A stretch of DNA of 64,000 nucleotides from Psilocybe azurescens. Taxonomy: Eukaryota; Basidiomycota; Agaricomycetes; Agaricales; Agrocybaceae. A program made the position numbers and the translations under genes. The stretch is taken from contig JAJIRX010000279.1 in NCBI GenBank assembly GCA_023853785.1, forward strand, positions 1 through 64,000, in the 5' to 3' direction. This document shows, one piece after another, positions 22,691 through 34,901 of this stretch (its first letter is position 1; each line of letters opens with the position of its first letter). The notes beneath the pieces were generated by a model. It did not search any database and was not told where the DNA came from. It saw only the letters and a list, made by a program, of their open reading frames with translations.

Positions 22691-25600
22691 TGACCACTAT
22701 CCAGTCTCTCTCTTGACGCACTCGCTCGTCCTTCCAGTCGTTCTTTCTCGTCCTTCTCGCCCCCAAACCGCCGTCCCCAAGATCATATTTTGCCCCTACA
22801 ACCCTGAGTCTCCCACATCTTCAAACCACATATATGCGGCTGGTAAAGTGAGAATATAGGTGGAAATTTGGAGACAGAGGCACTCACCGTATCGTACAGC
22901 CTCTCTTATTGAACACCGCCTATCCATCTACTTTTATCAACAACATGCACAACTATCTCTTATTTCACACCACCTATCCTCATCTACTTTCCTCAACATC
23001 ATGTACAACGACACGGACGCCGACCGGGTATGCATAATGGGCTGGCTCATCACTGGCTACAGTAGGTATGACGCGCGTGGGCTGACGGGGGTCGAGGGTC
23101 GGTCTGCAGGAATAAGGAAGAACAAAGGTTAGTTCTCTCATTTTATCGGCGAATGTATGTGGATACTCACCAACAATATACAAAAGATTCCTCCCATCTC
23201 GCAATCCAAATACCCTTCCTCAAAACTCGGGTTCCTTCACTTCTACGAGTCATACTGCATAGTCCAATCTCGCGAGGTGCAAATATAGTCATTAGCAGTC
23301 TAATTTATTTTGTCCAAGTCAATTTTAAGCGATTGGCCGGACCTTTCAGCACCCCTTCGCCTACCACTAGTACGACCGCTATCCTGTCGCTTTTTCTACT
23401 GCTATGACTGCTATCCAATCGCCCTCGACGCCCTCGCTCGTCCTGTCCGACCCCAAGCTGCCATCCCCCAGCTCATATTTTACCACCCTACAACCCCCAG
23501 TCTCTCAGCACACCTTCAAAAAGATATATGTACTTAATGAAGCGCGAAAAATTGAAGACAGAGGCAGCGTAAAGCCACTTTCATTGTACACCACCTATTT
23601 ATCTACCTTGCTCAACTTTGTGCACACAACGACACGAATGCCGGCGGCATATACCTCTCATTCTGCCCCGCACCGCACCCTCCCTCCAAAACCCGACTTC
23701 CTGTCTTGTTCAACACACACTGGACACTTGTGGACAGTGGAACAATGCGTGCGCACTCGTATCTGCCATCGACGGTCGATATCGCAGGTCAGTTTTCATC
23801 TTTGACGGTCTTGCAAATGTCAATATTTACAGGAAGCGTAACCAGAGTATATGCCTGCCCTTCTGCGCAACGTCCCACACCCGACACCCTCCCTCCAAAC
23901 CCAGCTTCCGTCGCCCGTCCCACTCGTACTGGTCACTTGTGATTTGTGGGTATTACGTAGCGGGCATCGAGGGTCGATCTGAAGGGAGAAAAAAGGTCAA
24001 TTATTAGTAGTAACAGACGGGTGTGCGTGTATGCTCACCCACGTTTCAGATGAACAGAGTACGCCGGATGCTACCGCAATGCAATGCTGTTTCCGTGTGC
24101 AAGTCGCGCTGGGTGCCTGTGGTCGTGCGGGTGTGACAGCACAGGTGCCCTTGAATGCGAGAGGGAAACCCCGGCGTCAGCGTCGAGATGGGGGCTCACA
24201 GGTGAATGTTTGAGATCCTGGTGGTGAGCATAAAGGACAGTTGATGAGGAGATTAAAAAATAAACACATAAGTGCTTATGCCAGACGATGACAAGGGCCT
24301 CGGATGCGTACTGACTCTTCAAAGGTGCGACGCTCGTGTCTCTTCCTGTACGAATCGAACGCCGGAGGCCGAGGTCAAGGTGAAGGGGTGGAGCATATGC
24401 GAAACTGTAGAGGCACGGTGAGCCTGAGTGTTGCGGCAGAACAGCAGAAATGAACGCATATGCTTACCGTCTCGAATTTGCTCATCCAAGGTGCGACGCT
24501 GCTATCTCTGCCTTTACTAAGGACCGCGAATCGAACGCCGGAGGTTGTGGTCAAGGTCAAGGTCAAGGTCGAAGATAGGGGCGCGGAATGGGTGAATGGC
24601 GTGCAGTATATGCGTATGCGATGTACTAGCCGAGGAGACACTATCAGGGTGGTGGGACAACCAGAACGAATACAGTTGCTAACCGTCTTCCAGCTGGATG
24701 ACGCCGAGTGCAATGCGTGTCATGGTCCGAGCATTCGTCAAAGAAGGATAGGGGCTTGGCGATGTGTGGATGCTGTAGAGCTATGGTGAGTACTATTGGA
24801 GTGCGGTATTGGGTTTGTTCGCTTCCCCGCTGTCAACCCTCGACGCTCACCTCCAATCTCGATCCACATCCTTCGTTTACAATGCCGTTCAAAGCAATTG
24901 CAGGCGTTATTGCAGTGTTATGCGTTGCTCTTCACAGCAATACCGACCGCCGTTGGGATGCACATGCCTGGACTGGGTGTTTCGCGTATCTCTGCGTGTA
25001 TTGATACTTACAAATGTATCCCAGTATATCATCGGCTCAGCGGACGTGTCAGATGCGCGGCGAGCTCTGAAGTATTCACCACAATGTCTGATGGGCTGGA
25101 TGTTGAGTAGAAAGGAGGAAATGGGGAGGGAAAAGCGTGCTAGTGGCCAGTCACTGCAGGCACCGTGAGATGGTGCGAGTACAATAAAGATGAACATGCA
25201 GTTTGTTTGGCAGGAGAATGTGAATGTAGGAACTTACTCATTGAGCTCGTCACTAAAACAGCTTGTGGCTTCGGTGGGCGAAGTTCAGCAGTGAGGGTAG
25301 GGCTGGACTCGAGACTCGTCAAGGTTAAGAGCGAGGTCGGACGCGTCTTTGTCGTCCGCTCAGCATGTCTGTTGAAGCAGTACACCGTACATGTTGACGA
25401 ACTGGATAGTGAGCGGAGGGGAGAATAGATGGGAAGGCATAGGCATATTAGGTGGTCTAGTTGATGCGCTAATTGGCGTGCTGGTTGCGAGTTACTACGG
25501 ACACCGTCAGATGGTGCGGGAATACTAAAAGTGGTCACGCAGTTCATATGACGAAAGCACCATTGGAACTTACTCGTATGGCTCCGAGAGCGATGTCCAG

Positions 25601-26915
25601 CAATGAGAAGGAAGGAAAACGCGTCAGGGAGAGCGAGAAAAGCTAGCGGGAACGAAAGTGAGCTCAAGATTTATAACAACATGTCATCGTCGTCTGGAAT
25701 AACTGACCGGCATCTATGACGCTTTGATCCGGTATATTTGTCACATGTTCTGTAGGCAAACAAAGGACTTTCGCTTCCAGGACTTTCGTCGGACCAAGGG
25801 TTTTGCGGCTTGCCCCGATGCCATGTATCGACTTTCCGCAAACACATTTACACAACCTAGCGGACGCATGTATATTCCAGTCGATCGAAAACAAGGTATG
25901 GACAAGACGATGGCAACAGGTTCGTTGAGCGGATGGCACTCTTGATTCACTCTTGAAGAAGGCTTTCCTCTGAAGCAACATATAAATTTGCCGCGAACGC
26001 CGCATTTTTACAACGCGTTGAAGATCGCATTGGAACAATCGACGGGAAGGCGAATAGTAACAGAGAGTTTGGAATTGATTATACCATCGGAGATGATTGG
26101 TCGATGTGTGTTCTTTTAAACTGTAGCGGATGCCTCTGAGTCTTACTAACGTGGTTCTGTAATTTAGCTGGCAACAATACTTCACGTCGTTAGCTTGCAT
26201 TATCGTCGAACCCCCTCCTTCTCGATTCACCATCTGCACATAATGTGTAGCTGCAAGCATGGTTCGCAGGCCTTCCAAAGGCCGATATGACATATCGGCT
26301 TCGCGCAACCCGTGGAGGCTACAACCGTCAGAGGACAATATACCCCTGCTTTGACACCACATACCGTCTTCAAGCAAATCACCCGACCCGAGGTTTAAGG
26401 GCTATCTCACCCTTACTCCGACATGACCTATCGCCTTCCCGCAAACTAGGGTTTATCTTATACTCGCCCACGAATCGCGACTTGGACCTACCTCGCGTTT
26501 ACGCAATAATGTGTCTTGTGAGTCCTTCAGTTTACTTTGTTAGGTGCGTTACGCTGACTGTACACAGAAGGGAATATGTTTGTTTCTACTCCAGTAGAGG
26601 GTACGGTGTTTAGGGTTAGGGTTACTTCAACGAAGGTATTTGTTCTTGTCGCAATTTATTCTTCTGGCATATTGACTGTTAAGTTCTCTCAGCGCTTGCG
26701 GTATCGTATCGCGCAACTTATGTAGGGCTGTGGATCGAGTTTGGTGTGGGTTCACGCTGCGAGTACGAGGATATACATATACTGTATGGGCTAGGTACGA
26801 ACTCTAGCTTCTGTGGATAGATCAGTTACACCCCTCATTGCACTTCGTGGGGGGTGGGGGAGCTAACCTCTGCGCGAATATAACTAGGTGTTGGAATGTT
26901 TGAACTAAGCTGTTT
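22691..26915. repeat. repeated intermodule spacer, unit 2, no confident gene
   Basis: The order of conserved blocks matches unit 1. The short frame LNEARKIEDRGSV lies at 23540, the degenerate gtcttg..aatgt blocks at 23640-24030, the exon-like block GPSIRQRRIGAWR at 24735, the region like 16.0-16.2 kb at 24.9-25.2, and the region like 18.0-18.9 kb at 25.9-26.9. A minus frame of 175 codons at 25140-25667 is Ser/Leu-rich and is not conserved as a frame in the sibling spacers, so I do not call it. Confidence 0.45.
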
Positions 26916-27054
26916 TTTTCTAAAAAAAACATTTATAAATAGATTTCATGATCTCTACAACGACAACCGAGACATAATCCAACAGAATAACAACAACAAA
27001 ATTAACATCCTCTCTCCCATGGTCGCAAAGATTAACCCAATCCATAACCCGAAT

Positions 27055-27170
27055 CGATAGGGAAGTCTTGAATTCTTCGCAACCAAGTCGCTTGCTCGTC
27101 AGAGGGTCCTCGACAACATGATTCGCTAGCAAACCGTTGTATATTTGGGGTAAGCTATACAATTTATGTA
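27055..27170 (-). pseudogene. F-box gene fragment b
   Basis: It matches 7141-7255 of the F-box gene (ataggga.gtcttgaatt, gagggtcctcgac, aaccgttgta). It sits upstream of the X3 stop on the plus-strand coordinate, at the same relative position as the fragments near X2 and X4. Confidence 0.75.
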
Positions 27171-27312
27171 GATTCTGCCACTTATATGTACAAAAGAACA
27201 AGATCGAAGAAAGAAAAATAGCATAGTGTTCACAGTTGTGTGAGGTACGCCCAAATTCAGGACTAAGTGTATCAGTTCCACCGCATTCAACAAAACAGTC
27301 AAACCACCGGCA

Positions 27313-28242
27313 GCGATGGACGTTGACCAGCCATATTCCCCATTTACCATACTTGCCCTGAGCACAATTTTCAAGTCAATATCGTGCCGGTGTTCAACAT
27401 GCAGTATTCTCTTACCCAATCAATATATGACGTTGGTCCATCGTAGTTTACACCGTTGATATTGGCCGGTGTCGTGCTACACGTATCTTCCCAATTATCG
27501 CCATTGTGTACATTTTCCAACGGTGCCTCATGACGCTATACAGTAGAAAATTTGATGAAGACCAAATGTAAGGGCAGGCGGCTTACACGAATACCAGGTT
27601 CTACACATCCCTGAACGTGAAGATTGACATAAGACATAATCATTAGCTGTTGAGTGTTTCTCGTACCTTATCTTTTAAGTAACTCCACCAAGAAGTACAT
27701 CCCCTTGGTTAGAATCCACTTTCCAGTAACCGGTAACGTGTCCAGATTCCCTATTTGACTTATCACTATCCCAGTTCTTAGACCTTGAAATTAATGGCAC
27801 AGATAAGATCCTCGCAGCTAGTCGTACCCCATTCCTTTCCATGGATCTCAATTGGTTTGATGTGACACTCGTTGATTGCGTTGAAACCGACTGGAACATT
27901 TATCAAAAGTGGCCGTATACTTACTCACTCTCACTCCATACCGCACTTTGTCCAAACTGTCGTACACGGGATGAAATACCTGTTTGCACGTGTATTTGAA
28001 CCATCCTGCATGTTCGGCTGAAAACGAGGCATAAGTATGTCCGTTCTGTAGTTGTTCAAGATGTGGCGGAACACAAAGAACTCAACAACGATAGCTTTGA
28101 CATGAGCCGCGGCTCGAGTGTAGCACCATAATAGATCATGTGTATCCTCATTTTCAGGTGCCCTAACTTCGTTATTAACTCGCTTTTCTTCATTTTGTGT
28201 AACAGGAGAATAATGTAGCTTATAATGCGCCGCAGAACGCAA
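27313..28242 (-). pseudogene. X3, truncated copy of X family, stop lost
   Basis: Recognisable parts are RVNNEVRAPENEDTHDLLW and HVKAIVVEFF (28090-28190), then GYWKVDSNQ (27700-27735), the GDNWED block near 27500, and YGKWGIWLV in the last exon. The usual tga at the end of that exon is tgg here, so the frame runs on toward the F-box fragment. The membrane and coiled-coil part is missing at the same junction as in X2. It is a pseudogene. Confidence 0.6.
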
Positions 28243-28353
28243 ATATATGGGTGATATGTAATAATTTATTCATTCGAAGCACATAGAACTATACAACAGT
28301 AAAAGCAATGTAAAACGGTTAAGAAATATGTGGTATGTACGCAGATTAGATGT

Positions 28354-30031
28354 TCAAACATGGGGAAGATACGAGGTCCAATTGAGATCGATGTATGCTC
28401 CAGCAGGCAGCGCTCGAAGACCTATGAGAGGCAAAATAAGAAGGACACCACGAGCAGCTATGTACAACGCAGTCGATAGAAAAAAAATCACAGTGAGAGC
28501 GTTATCCAGAAACTCTACCAGAGCGGATCTGTACTTTTTGCCGTCCCAGTTCCCGCCCCGGTAGCTCCTTTCCGTTAAGTACACCAGCAGCGAGAAAAAA
28601 CATATGCTAAAAGGGAGACCAGATACCAAGACAGCTGATACTCTCCACGCCCACTTCTCAACTACTGTAGGAAACTCGAATGACCAAGCGATGCAGTGAA
28701 TCCCACCAAATGCTGTGGCCACAAGGAATGCCAGCATGAAGCATAGCCCTTCGGCCTGTTTGTCGACTGTTGGGGCATAGAACGTTGGTACACGATATCG
28801 CTTCCCCTCCAGAGTGGTACACACCATCATATCTTTGAAGCGACGGAAGAACATGATACCTGGGCGAATTGTGAACACATACAACGCTGCGAATAAGACC
28901 AAGCTCTTCCCGTTTTGCCCTTAGATACACCCAAAATTGCTGGGGTAAAGATAGACTGGGATTATCATACGGATGGCTATCTGCAGGATCTGGCACAACC
29001 TCGGGTGACCCCGATTGCGACCGTTCGGATGTGTCTTGGGCTTCGACATCAACGTCCAGAGCGACTGGTGTTTTAGATTCCAACAACGAAGGTTGAGGGT
29101 GGGCTACGATATTGACATTGACAGCGATTGGTGTTTCAGGCTGCTCAACTGCCTCCAACAACGAAGTCTGGAGGCCGTCATCATCTTCACCCACTGCAGC
29201 CACAGAACGCGGTGTAGTTTCTCTCTTTTCTCTTCCTGCTTGCGATCGGGATCGGCTGAATATCCCTTTTTTAACTGAACAGGGACGGAAACTTGAACGT
29301 CAAGAGGTTTGTTCCACCATAAGCCGTAAATGACCATCGTAAGCGCCGCAAAAGCGAGTGACGACCTCCAGCTCGGTCAAGACCATCCGTTTCGATCCCC
29401 TCACGATACACTGGATGATGAACCATGTAGTCTGCATGACCACAACACCTTTGGAGAAGAAATCGCCGTTGCTTTTGTCCTTGATTTCCGCTTCTGTGAT
29501 CGTCGGCCACTCGATCTTTCCTTCCTCTTCTAGTTTCTCCATTTCGCGCGCTTCAAGTGTCCGTAGAAGAACGCCATCCAGGTAAAGCGAGAATCCTCCC
29601 ATTGCGAGAAAGAATGCTTGTGTTTTTGTCCAACCCTTGGCTATAACGGAGTCCAATTCGTCAGTCAAACGAGTATCAAAACAAATAAAAACACACCACA
29701 TACCTCTGTACCGTGTTGCAATATCTGAGGCCGCCAGGGACTGCCGCGCTGCCCACATGATGACCAATTCCGGCGTGATGAGGAGATAGAACATGATAGC
29801 CAGGCGTCGACCAAAGACTCGTATAGCGCTTTCGTTCGGAGCTGGGATATTTTGGTGAACTGCGATCCATGTGCAGGCGAAGATGGTGGCGAAACAGCTC
29901 CAGACGATATTCCATATGGACCTGTCCGTAAACTGGGAGTTGTCGGAGAATTGAGTTGATGCTGGCATATCTCTAGGATTTTGAGAGTGTGCATAAACCG
30001 CATATACAGTGCCTAAGGTCAGGAGAGCCAT
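28354..30031 (-). pseudogene. M3, multi-pass membrane protein with three frame breaks
   Basis: A possible start at 30031 gives MALLTLGTVYAVYAHS, which looks like a signal-anchor, followed by MPASTQFSDNSQFTDRSIW. The 63-nt first intron (about 29643-29705, gtatgt...tatag) has no stop and keeps frame, so it can be read through. Two N-terminal helices, EAEIKDKSNGDFFSKG, WSFEFPTVVEKWAWRVSAVL and the ending AYIDLNWTSYLPHV at 28354 are intact. Relative to M4, two bases are missing near 29358 (in VVTLAFA), one near 29240 and two near 28890. These are not all homopolymer sites, so genuine decay is likely. Confidence 0.6.
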
Positions 30032-30209
30032 GTCTTGTCAGAGACAAATGCTACGATCAGTGCGGTGGTTTTATTGTGTCGGGCATGCTGCTGTTGCATG
30101 TCCAGCACGAGGTGAGGGAAGTCGAGGAAGCGAAAAAGCCATGATTGTCCGGCGCAATTGCGTTGGTAAATTAATAATTGATGCCATGGATTAGCGCGCA
30201 AGCTCACGA

Positions 30210-30480
30210 ATGCCCCCTGGTCCCTCTGCCTCGGACTGTCTTATAACCAGCCCACAACACGTCATAGTCAAAGCTCGCCAGGTTTAAATATGCCAATTCA
30301 CAGTCTATTTATTTTTGCCCAACTTGTTTTCTAGACTGTTAGACAGCTTGCACACGGCCCAAAATGCGTCATACTCAAATCTTGCGAGGTTCAAATATGG
30401 GGTCATTGGCAGTCAAATTCTTTTTGTCCAGGTTGATTTTTGAGTGATAGGCCGAACCTTTCAACACCCCTTTGCCTACT
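30210..30480 (+). repeat. dispersed spacer repeat R, forward copy (unit 3)
   Basis: It shares gctcgccaggtttaaata, aattcacagtct and tcaaatcttgcgaggttcaa with the copies at 22430 and 36700. It begins about 180 bases upstream of M3. Confidence 0.65.
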
Positions 30481-31610
30481 TCTACGACCGCTATCCTGCC
30501 GCTTTGCCTGCTGCTATGCCCGCTATCCACTCACTCTTGGCACCCTCGCTCGTCTCTCCCGATCCCAAACCGCCATCCCCCAGCTTATATTTTGCGGCTT
30601 ACAACGCCCGAGTCTCTCAGCACGCCTTTAAACAGCATGTATGCACATAATGAAGCGCGGAAAATTCAACACAGAAGCAGCGTACAGCCTCTTTTCTTAT
30701 ACACAACATATCTGTCTACCTTTCTCAGCTTTATACACACAACAATACGGACGGCGGCTGAGTATGCGTGATTGGGCTGGCCCACCGATGGCTACAGTGC
30801 ATAGCGCGCGCGTACCCCGTCAGGGTCTGGGACTTGGACGGCGTTGAGGATCGAAGGTCGATCTGCGGGGAGGATGAAGGACAAAGGTTAGTTCTGATTT
30901 TCGACAGTTATGCGAGTGTCTATACTCACCGTCAATGCTCAACTAGATGCCTCCTATGCTGCCCTTACTCAAAGCTGAGTTCCCTTTACTTGTAGGCGCT
31001 TGTTCACTGGGTAGGCAGCTGTGGCTGACATGACAGGTCGGGAGGAACGTGGGGAATTTGTAAGTGCCGGTGAGCGTCGGTATACTGGGAGGGCGCCAGT
31101 ACTATAGGTAAACAAAGGTCGGTGCTCATCCTCGACAATTTTGCGAATGTCTATGCTCACCGAAACCACAATCATAGCGTATGCCTCTCACTCTATGCAA
31201 TATCGATACCATATACGCTCCCTCAAAACCCGAGTTTCTCGTCGTCGAGGGCCCATCTACAGGAAAAAATAGGACAACTCTTATCTTCACGGTCTTGTGA
31301 ATGTACATGCTCACCGAAACAGTGGCACATGATTCGAATTTCTATATTCACACCGGACTGGGCGCTTGTGAAGTATGTGTACATTCGAGGTTGGTGTCCG
31401 AAGTCGGTCTGCAAGGAGGATGGATGGAAACAGGTCAGTTCTCATTATTCCACCATCTTGTGAATGTCAATACTTACGGAGAACATGACTAGGGCATATA
31501 CCTCTCATTCTGCCCAGTGCCCAGTACCCGGCATAGTTCCTCAAAACCCGACTTCCATGTCTTGTTCAAGACACACTGGGCGCTTGCGGACGGTTGGAGA
31601 ATGTATGCGG
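30481..31610. repeat. repeated intermodule spacer, unit 3 (short form)
   Basis: This is the same beginning as units 1, 2 and 4 (MYAHNEARKIQ-like frame at 30636, degenerate blocks to 31600), but the remaining 3-4 kb seen in the others is deleted. The spacer joins directly to F-box fragment c. No gene is called. Confidence 0.5.
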
Positions 31611-31724
31611 ACGGCTGTTTTCTTTTACATTTATAAATAGATTTTATTATCTCTACAACGACAACCGAGACACAATTCAACAGAATAACAACAAAAAATT
31701 AACATCCTCTCTCCCATGGTCACA

Positions 31725-31840
31725 ACGGGAAGTCTTGAATTCTTCGTAAACAAGTCGCCTGCTCGTTCGAGGGTCCTCGAAAACATGATTCGCTAGCGAA
31801 TCGTTGTATATTGGGGTAAGCTGTATAATTTATATAGATT
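31725..31840 (-). pseudogene. F-box gene fragment c
   Basis: It matches F-box positions 7150-7255 (gaagtcttgaattcttcgta, gcctgctcgt, tcgttgtata). It is flanked by the same t/a-rich sequence as fragments a and b and lies 30 bases from the solo LTR. Confidence 0.7.
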
Positions 31841-31872
31841 TTGCCACTGATATGTACAAAAGAACAAGATCG

Positions 31873-32235
31873 TGTTACAATATAAAAATCGAGGCTATGC
31901 TACGTAGTGGTATGATCTACACTCGAACCCGTATACTACTAACCTGTAAGCTTATGTATGTGTTGTACTTAGTTGCGTAGTGAGCGCTGTACTGAAGTGA
32001 GGAACTTCGTTATTAATTAGGAGCAGAACTACGCTACCTTATATACGTTTCTACATACTTTGTGCATATTTACATACTGCTACATATTTAGGAAACATAT
32101 ATCATGTGCATATCATGTGCTATAAAGCACGCCATAATTGCGCCATACTCACGTGCAACCTATCACATTGTATAGGTCATGTGCATCGTGTCACTAACGT
32201 ACGTGCATGTCACGTGCTGTCACATAGTTTCAACA
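31873..32235. mobile_element. solo LTR, 363 bp, with 5-bp target duplication
   Basis: The insert begins TGTTACAATA and ends TTTCAACA, so it has TG...CA ends with matching TGTT/AACA tips. It is flanked by GATCG on both sides (31868-31872 and 32236-32240). Sibling copies X2, X3 and X5 have the uninterrupted site (aaagaacaagatcgaagaaag in X2 and X3). A 5-bp duplication and LTR tips identify recombination remains of an LTR retrotransposon. No internal region is left. The LTR contains acacg/tgcac-rich sequence and a tata-like stretch. Confidence 0.85.
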
Positions 32236-32563
32236 GATCGAAGAAAGAAAAAATAGCATAGTGTTCACAGTTGTGTGAGGTACACCCAAATTCAGGACGA
32301 AGTGTATCAGTTCCACCGCATTCAAAAAACAGTCAAATCACCAGCAGCGATTGTGGTTGACCAGCCATATTCCCCATTTACCATACTTGCCCTGAGCTCA
32401 ATTTTCAAGTCAATATTGTGCCGGTGTTCAACATGCAGTATTATCTTACCCAATCAATACATGACGTTGGTCCATTGTAGTTTACACCGTTGATATTGGC
32501 CGGTGTCGTGCTACACATATCTTCTCAATTATCGCCATTGTGTAGATTTTCCAACAGTGCCTC

Positions 32564-33310
32564 CAAGGGGGGTGCCGGGATCGAAAAAAAGTACCGGGGT
32601 CGATTTTTTCTAAGGCCAACTCTAGGTACCCTCCCCCCACGTAATCAGGCACACTTCCAAATATAGTAATTATTAGTAATATGACATCAACAGCGTACAC
32701 GCTTTCCACCTCTGCCTCGACCTGATACCTCGCACTAGTGACATATTCGTCTTCCTTTTCCTTTCTTTGTCACGTTTTAGTCTTGCGTTCTGACAACGAC
32801 TCTTTCCTAGATGCTGATCAAAGTTTTGAGCCCACCAGTGCCGCAGTCAACACGCTGTATTGCATTCTGGGCATACAATGAACCCATCTGCATCAAGCAC
32901 GGGGCCATTCAGGGGTGCATTCTCCTGCATACCATGTCAATATTGTTTATCAGTATGGTACTGTGTTGTAATACATGCCTGAGGTGATGAGTCCATAGCG
33001 AGAGGTATGATATATGAGCCAGTGGACCATGACAAGGACGAGGGCGACTTAGCTAGCTGAGCAAAAATATTAATTTCCTTCCATAATAAGCAATAAATGT
33101 GAAATAAATCAAAAATAAATTCAATTCTCAGTACAGATCTTTTATTCCATGAGTTTCAGTACAAGAAACATCATTTGTACTTCTGTAATGCAGTCTAGCA
33201 CACTAAAATCAAGGTTCTGAGGCCCTGTGCTGGAGGGTTCCAAAAAAATTTAAGGCCTGGGGCCTACCCCCTCCTACCCCGGTCCGGGTTTTCGATCCCG
33301 GCACCCCCTG
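32564..33310. mobile_element. MITE family 1, copy a (747 bp, hAT/MULE-like)
   Basis: The ends are inverted (CAAGGGGGGTGCCGGGATCG at the left, the same with one fewer A and one fewer G at the right). The flanks carry a 9-bp direct duplication CAGTGCCTC (32555-32563 and 33311-33319). Sibling X genes show the empty site with one copy. No transposase frame is present. The TIR resembles that of the 501-bp element at 44318, so both belong to one family. An 8-9 bp duplication fits hAT or Mutator-like elements. Confidence 0.85.
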
Positions 33311-33568
33311 CAGTGCCTCATGATGCTATAGAGTAGAAATTTTGATCAGGACAAAGTGTAAGTAGAGCAGAGGGTAGACGGCTTACAAGAATACCAGGCT
33401 CTACACATCCCTGAACGTGAAGGTCGACATAAGACATGATTACTAGCTGCTGAGCATTTCTCGCACCTTATTTTTGAAGTAAATCCACCAAGAAGTACAT
33501 CTCCCTTCGTTATAATTCGCTTTCCAGTAACTGGTAACGTGTCCACAGGTTCCCTATTCGACTTATCT

Positions 33569-34356
33569 ATGACATTATTTTCTGGAAAAATTCGAAGGCT
33601 GTATGCCGTGAGATTTAGTACGTGCTCAAGAGGTACTCCTAATGCTCTGGGTGTACTCGATTTCCTGGTTTTCCGTTGTTACTTATAGATAAAGCAATAC
33701 AGTACTATTTTTTCATATACTATGCTGTACTGCCTACTCTGTTTGGTATGTATTACGGCGACAGCCCTACATCTTACTTACGCACCAAATGGTTGCCAAG
33801 AACAGTTGGATTAGGGGCATCAGCGGAGCCTAAATTCTATCTGCCGAATGGCGGCTCCGTCCAAAGAGTGGAATTTCTACAGTTTTGTTGGTACCTGTTT
33901 ATAAATAAATTGGTTTTACTCTTATTAATCTCACTAAAAATTTGGGGAGTCATCAAAGGAAGACTTGCTCACTTGGTCTAATATGCTGTTGTCTTTTGGT
34001 TGTTTTCAGTCCAATTTGTATCTAGCTATTTGTGGTTACAGATACCCCTAATAAAAGATTTAAAGAGATTAAAAGTAAAATAAATTTATCTCAAAGCAGT
34101 CCCAAGATATTTAAGCGTACTTGCATGGTATGAAATGCGGAAATGAGCCTGGCAGAGTAGGCAACAAGCTTATGTTATTGATATTCAAAAGCCGACAGAC
34201 GGTCATCAGATGCTGTGGATCCGAGTACGTTGTAAGTTGTACAACCTATGTTCACAAGTACTTTGTTCCCAGACTGAGGAGTACTACTTGCATAGAGTTA
34301 TAAGGTATAGTGGATATTATGTAGAATCTTCGAATTTTTCCAGAAAATAATGTCAT
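33569..34356. mobile_element. MITE family 2 (about 788 bp)
   Basis: Inverted ends starting ATGACATTATTTTCTGG match for about 28 bases without a mismatch. They are flanked by ACTTATC(T/A), an apparent 7-8 bp duplication that is single in sibling X genes. The plus frame at 33676-33981 (101 codons) has no transposase motif. The perfect ends suggest a young insertion. Confidence 0.8.
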
Positions 34357-34901
34357 ACTTATCAGTATCCCAGTTCTTAGATCTTGAAATGAATGCCACA
34401 GATATGATCCTCACAGCTAGCCGGAGTCCATTCCATTCCATGGATCTCTATTGGTTTGATGTGACACTCGTTGATTGGGTTGAAACCGACTGGGACATTC
34501 GGCAAAATGGCCGTATACTCTCTCTCACTCCGTACCGCACTTTGTCCAGACCGTCATACATATATCTGTTTGCACGTGTATTTGAACTACCTTGCATGTT
34601 TGGCTGATAACGAGGCATAAGTATGTCCGTTCTGGAGTTGTTGAAAGACGTGGTAGGAGACAAAGAACTCAACGACGATAGCCTTGACATGAGGCGCGGC
34701 TCGAGTGTAATTTCAATATTAACTCGCTTTTCTTCAATTTTTGTAATAGGACAGTCATGTAGCTTATGACGCGCCACAGAATAGCAAATATATGGATGAT
34801 AAACATGTGATCATTTGTGATTTGAAGCACTTAGAACTATACAACAGTAAAAGCAAAGTAAAACGATCAAGAAATGTGTGGTATGTATGTATATTAGATA
34901 T

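Larger units (their letters stand above)
32338..34777 (-). pseudogene. X4, truncated copy of X family split by two MITEs
   Basis: The last exon (stop 32338-32340) and the GDNW block region (to 32563) are separated by a 747-bp insertion from the exon around 33320-33568. A second insertion of about 788 bp then splits the next exon, which resumes at 34357 (reading toward YGVRESIRPF near 34530). The N-terminal exon is at 34620-34777 and lacks the ENEDTRDLL stretch. As in X2 and X3, the membrane/coiled-coil exon is missing. It is clearly non-functional. Confidence 0.7.

Noticed and set aside
24505..24540. tRNA-like B-box word gaatcgaacgcc in the spacer
   Set aside because: No matching A-box or cloverleaf could be drawn in either direction.
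25140..25667. 175-codon open frame on the minus strand in spacer 2
   Set aside because: Ser/Thr/Leu-biased, no motif, and the frame is broken in the sibling spacers at 16.2-16.7 and 39.4-39.9 kb.
33676..33981. 101-codon frame inside the second MITE
   Set aside because: Hydrophobic at its ends with no transposase signature, and it lies within a short non-autonomous element.
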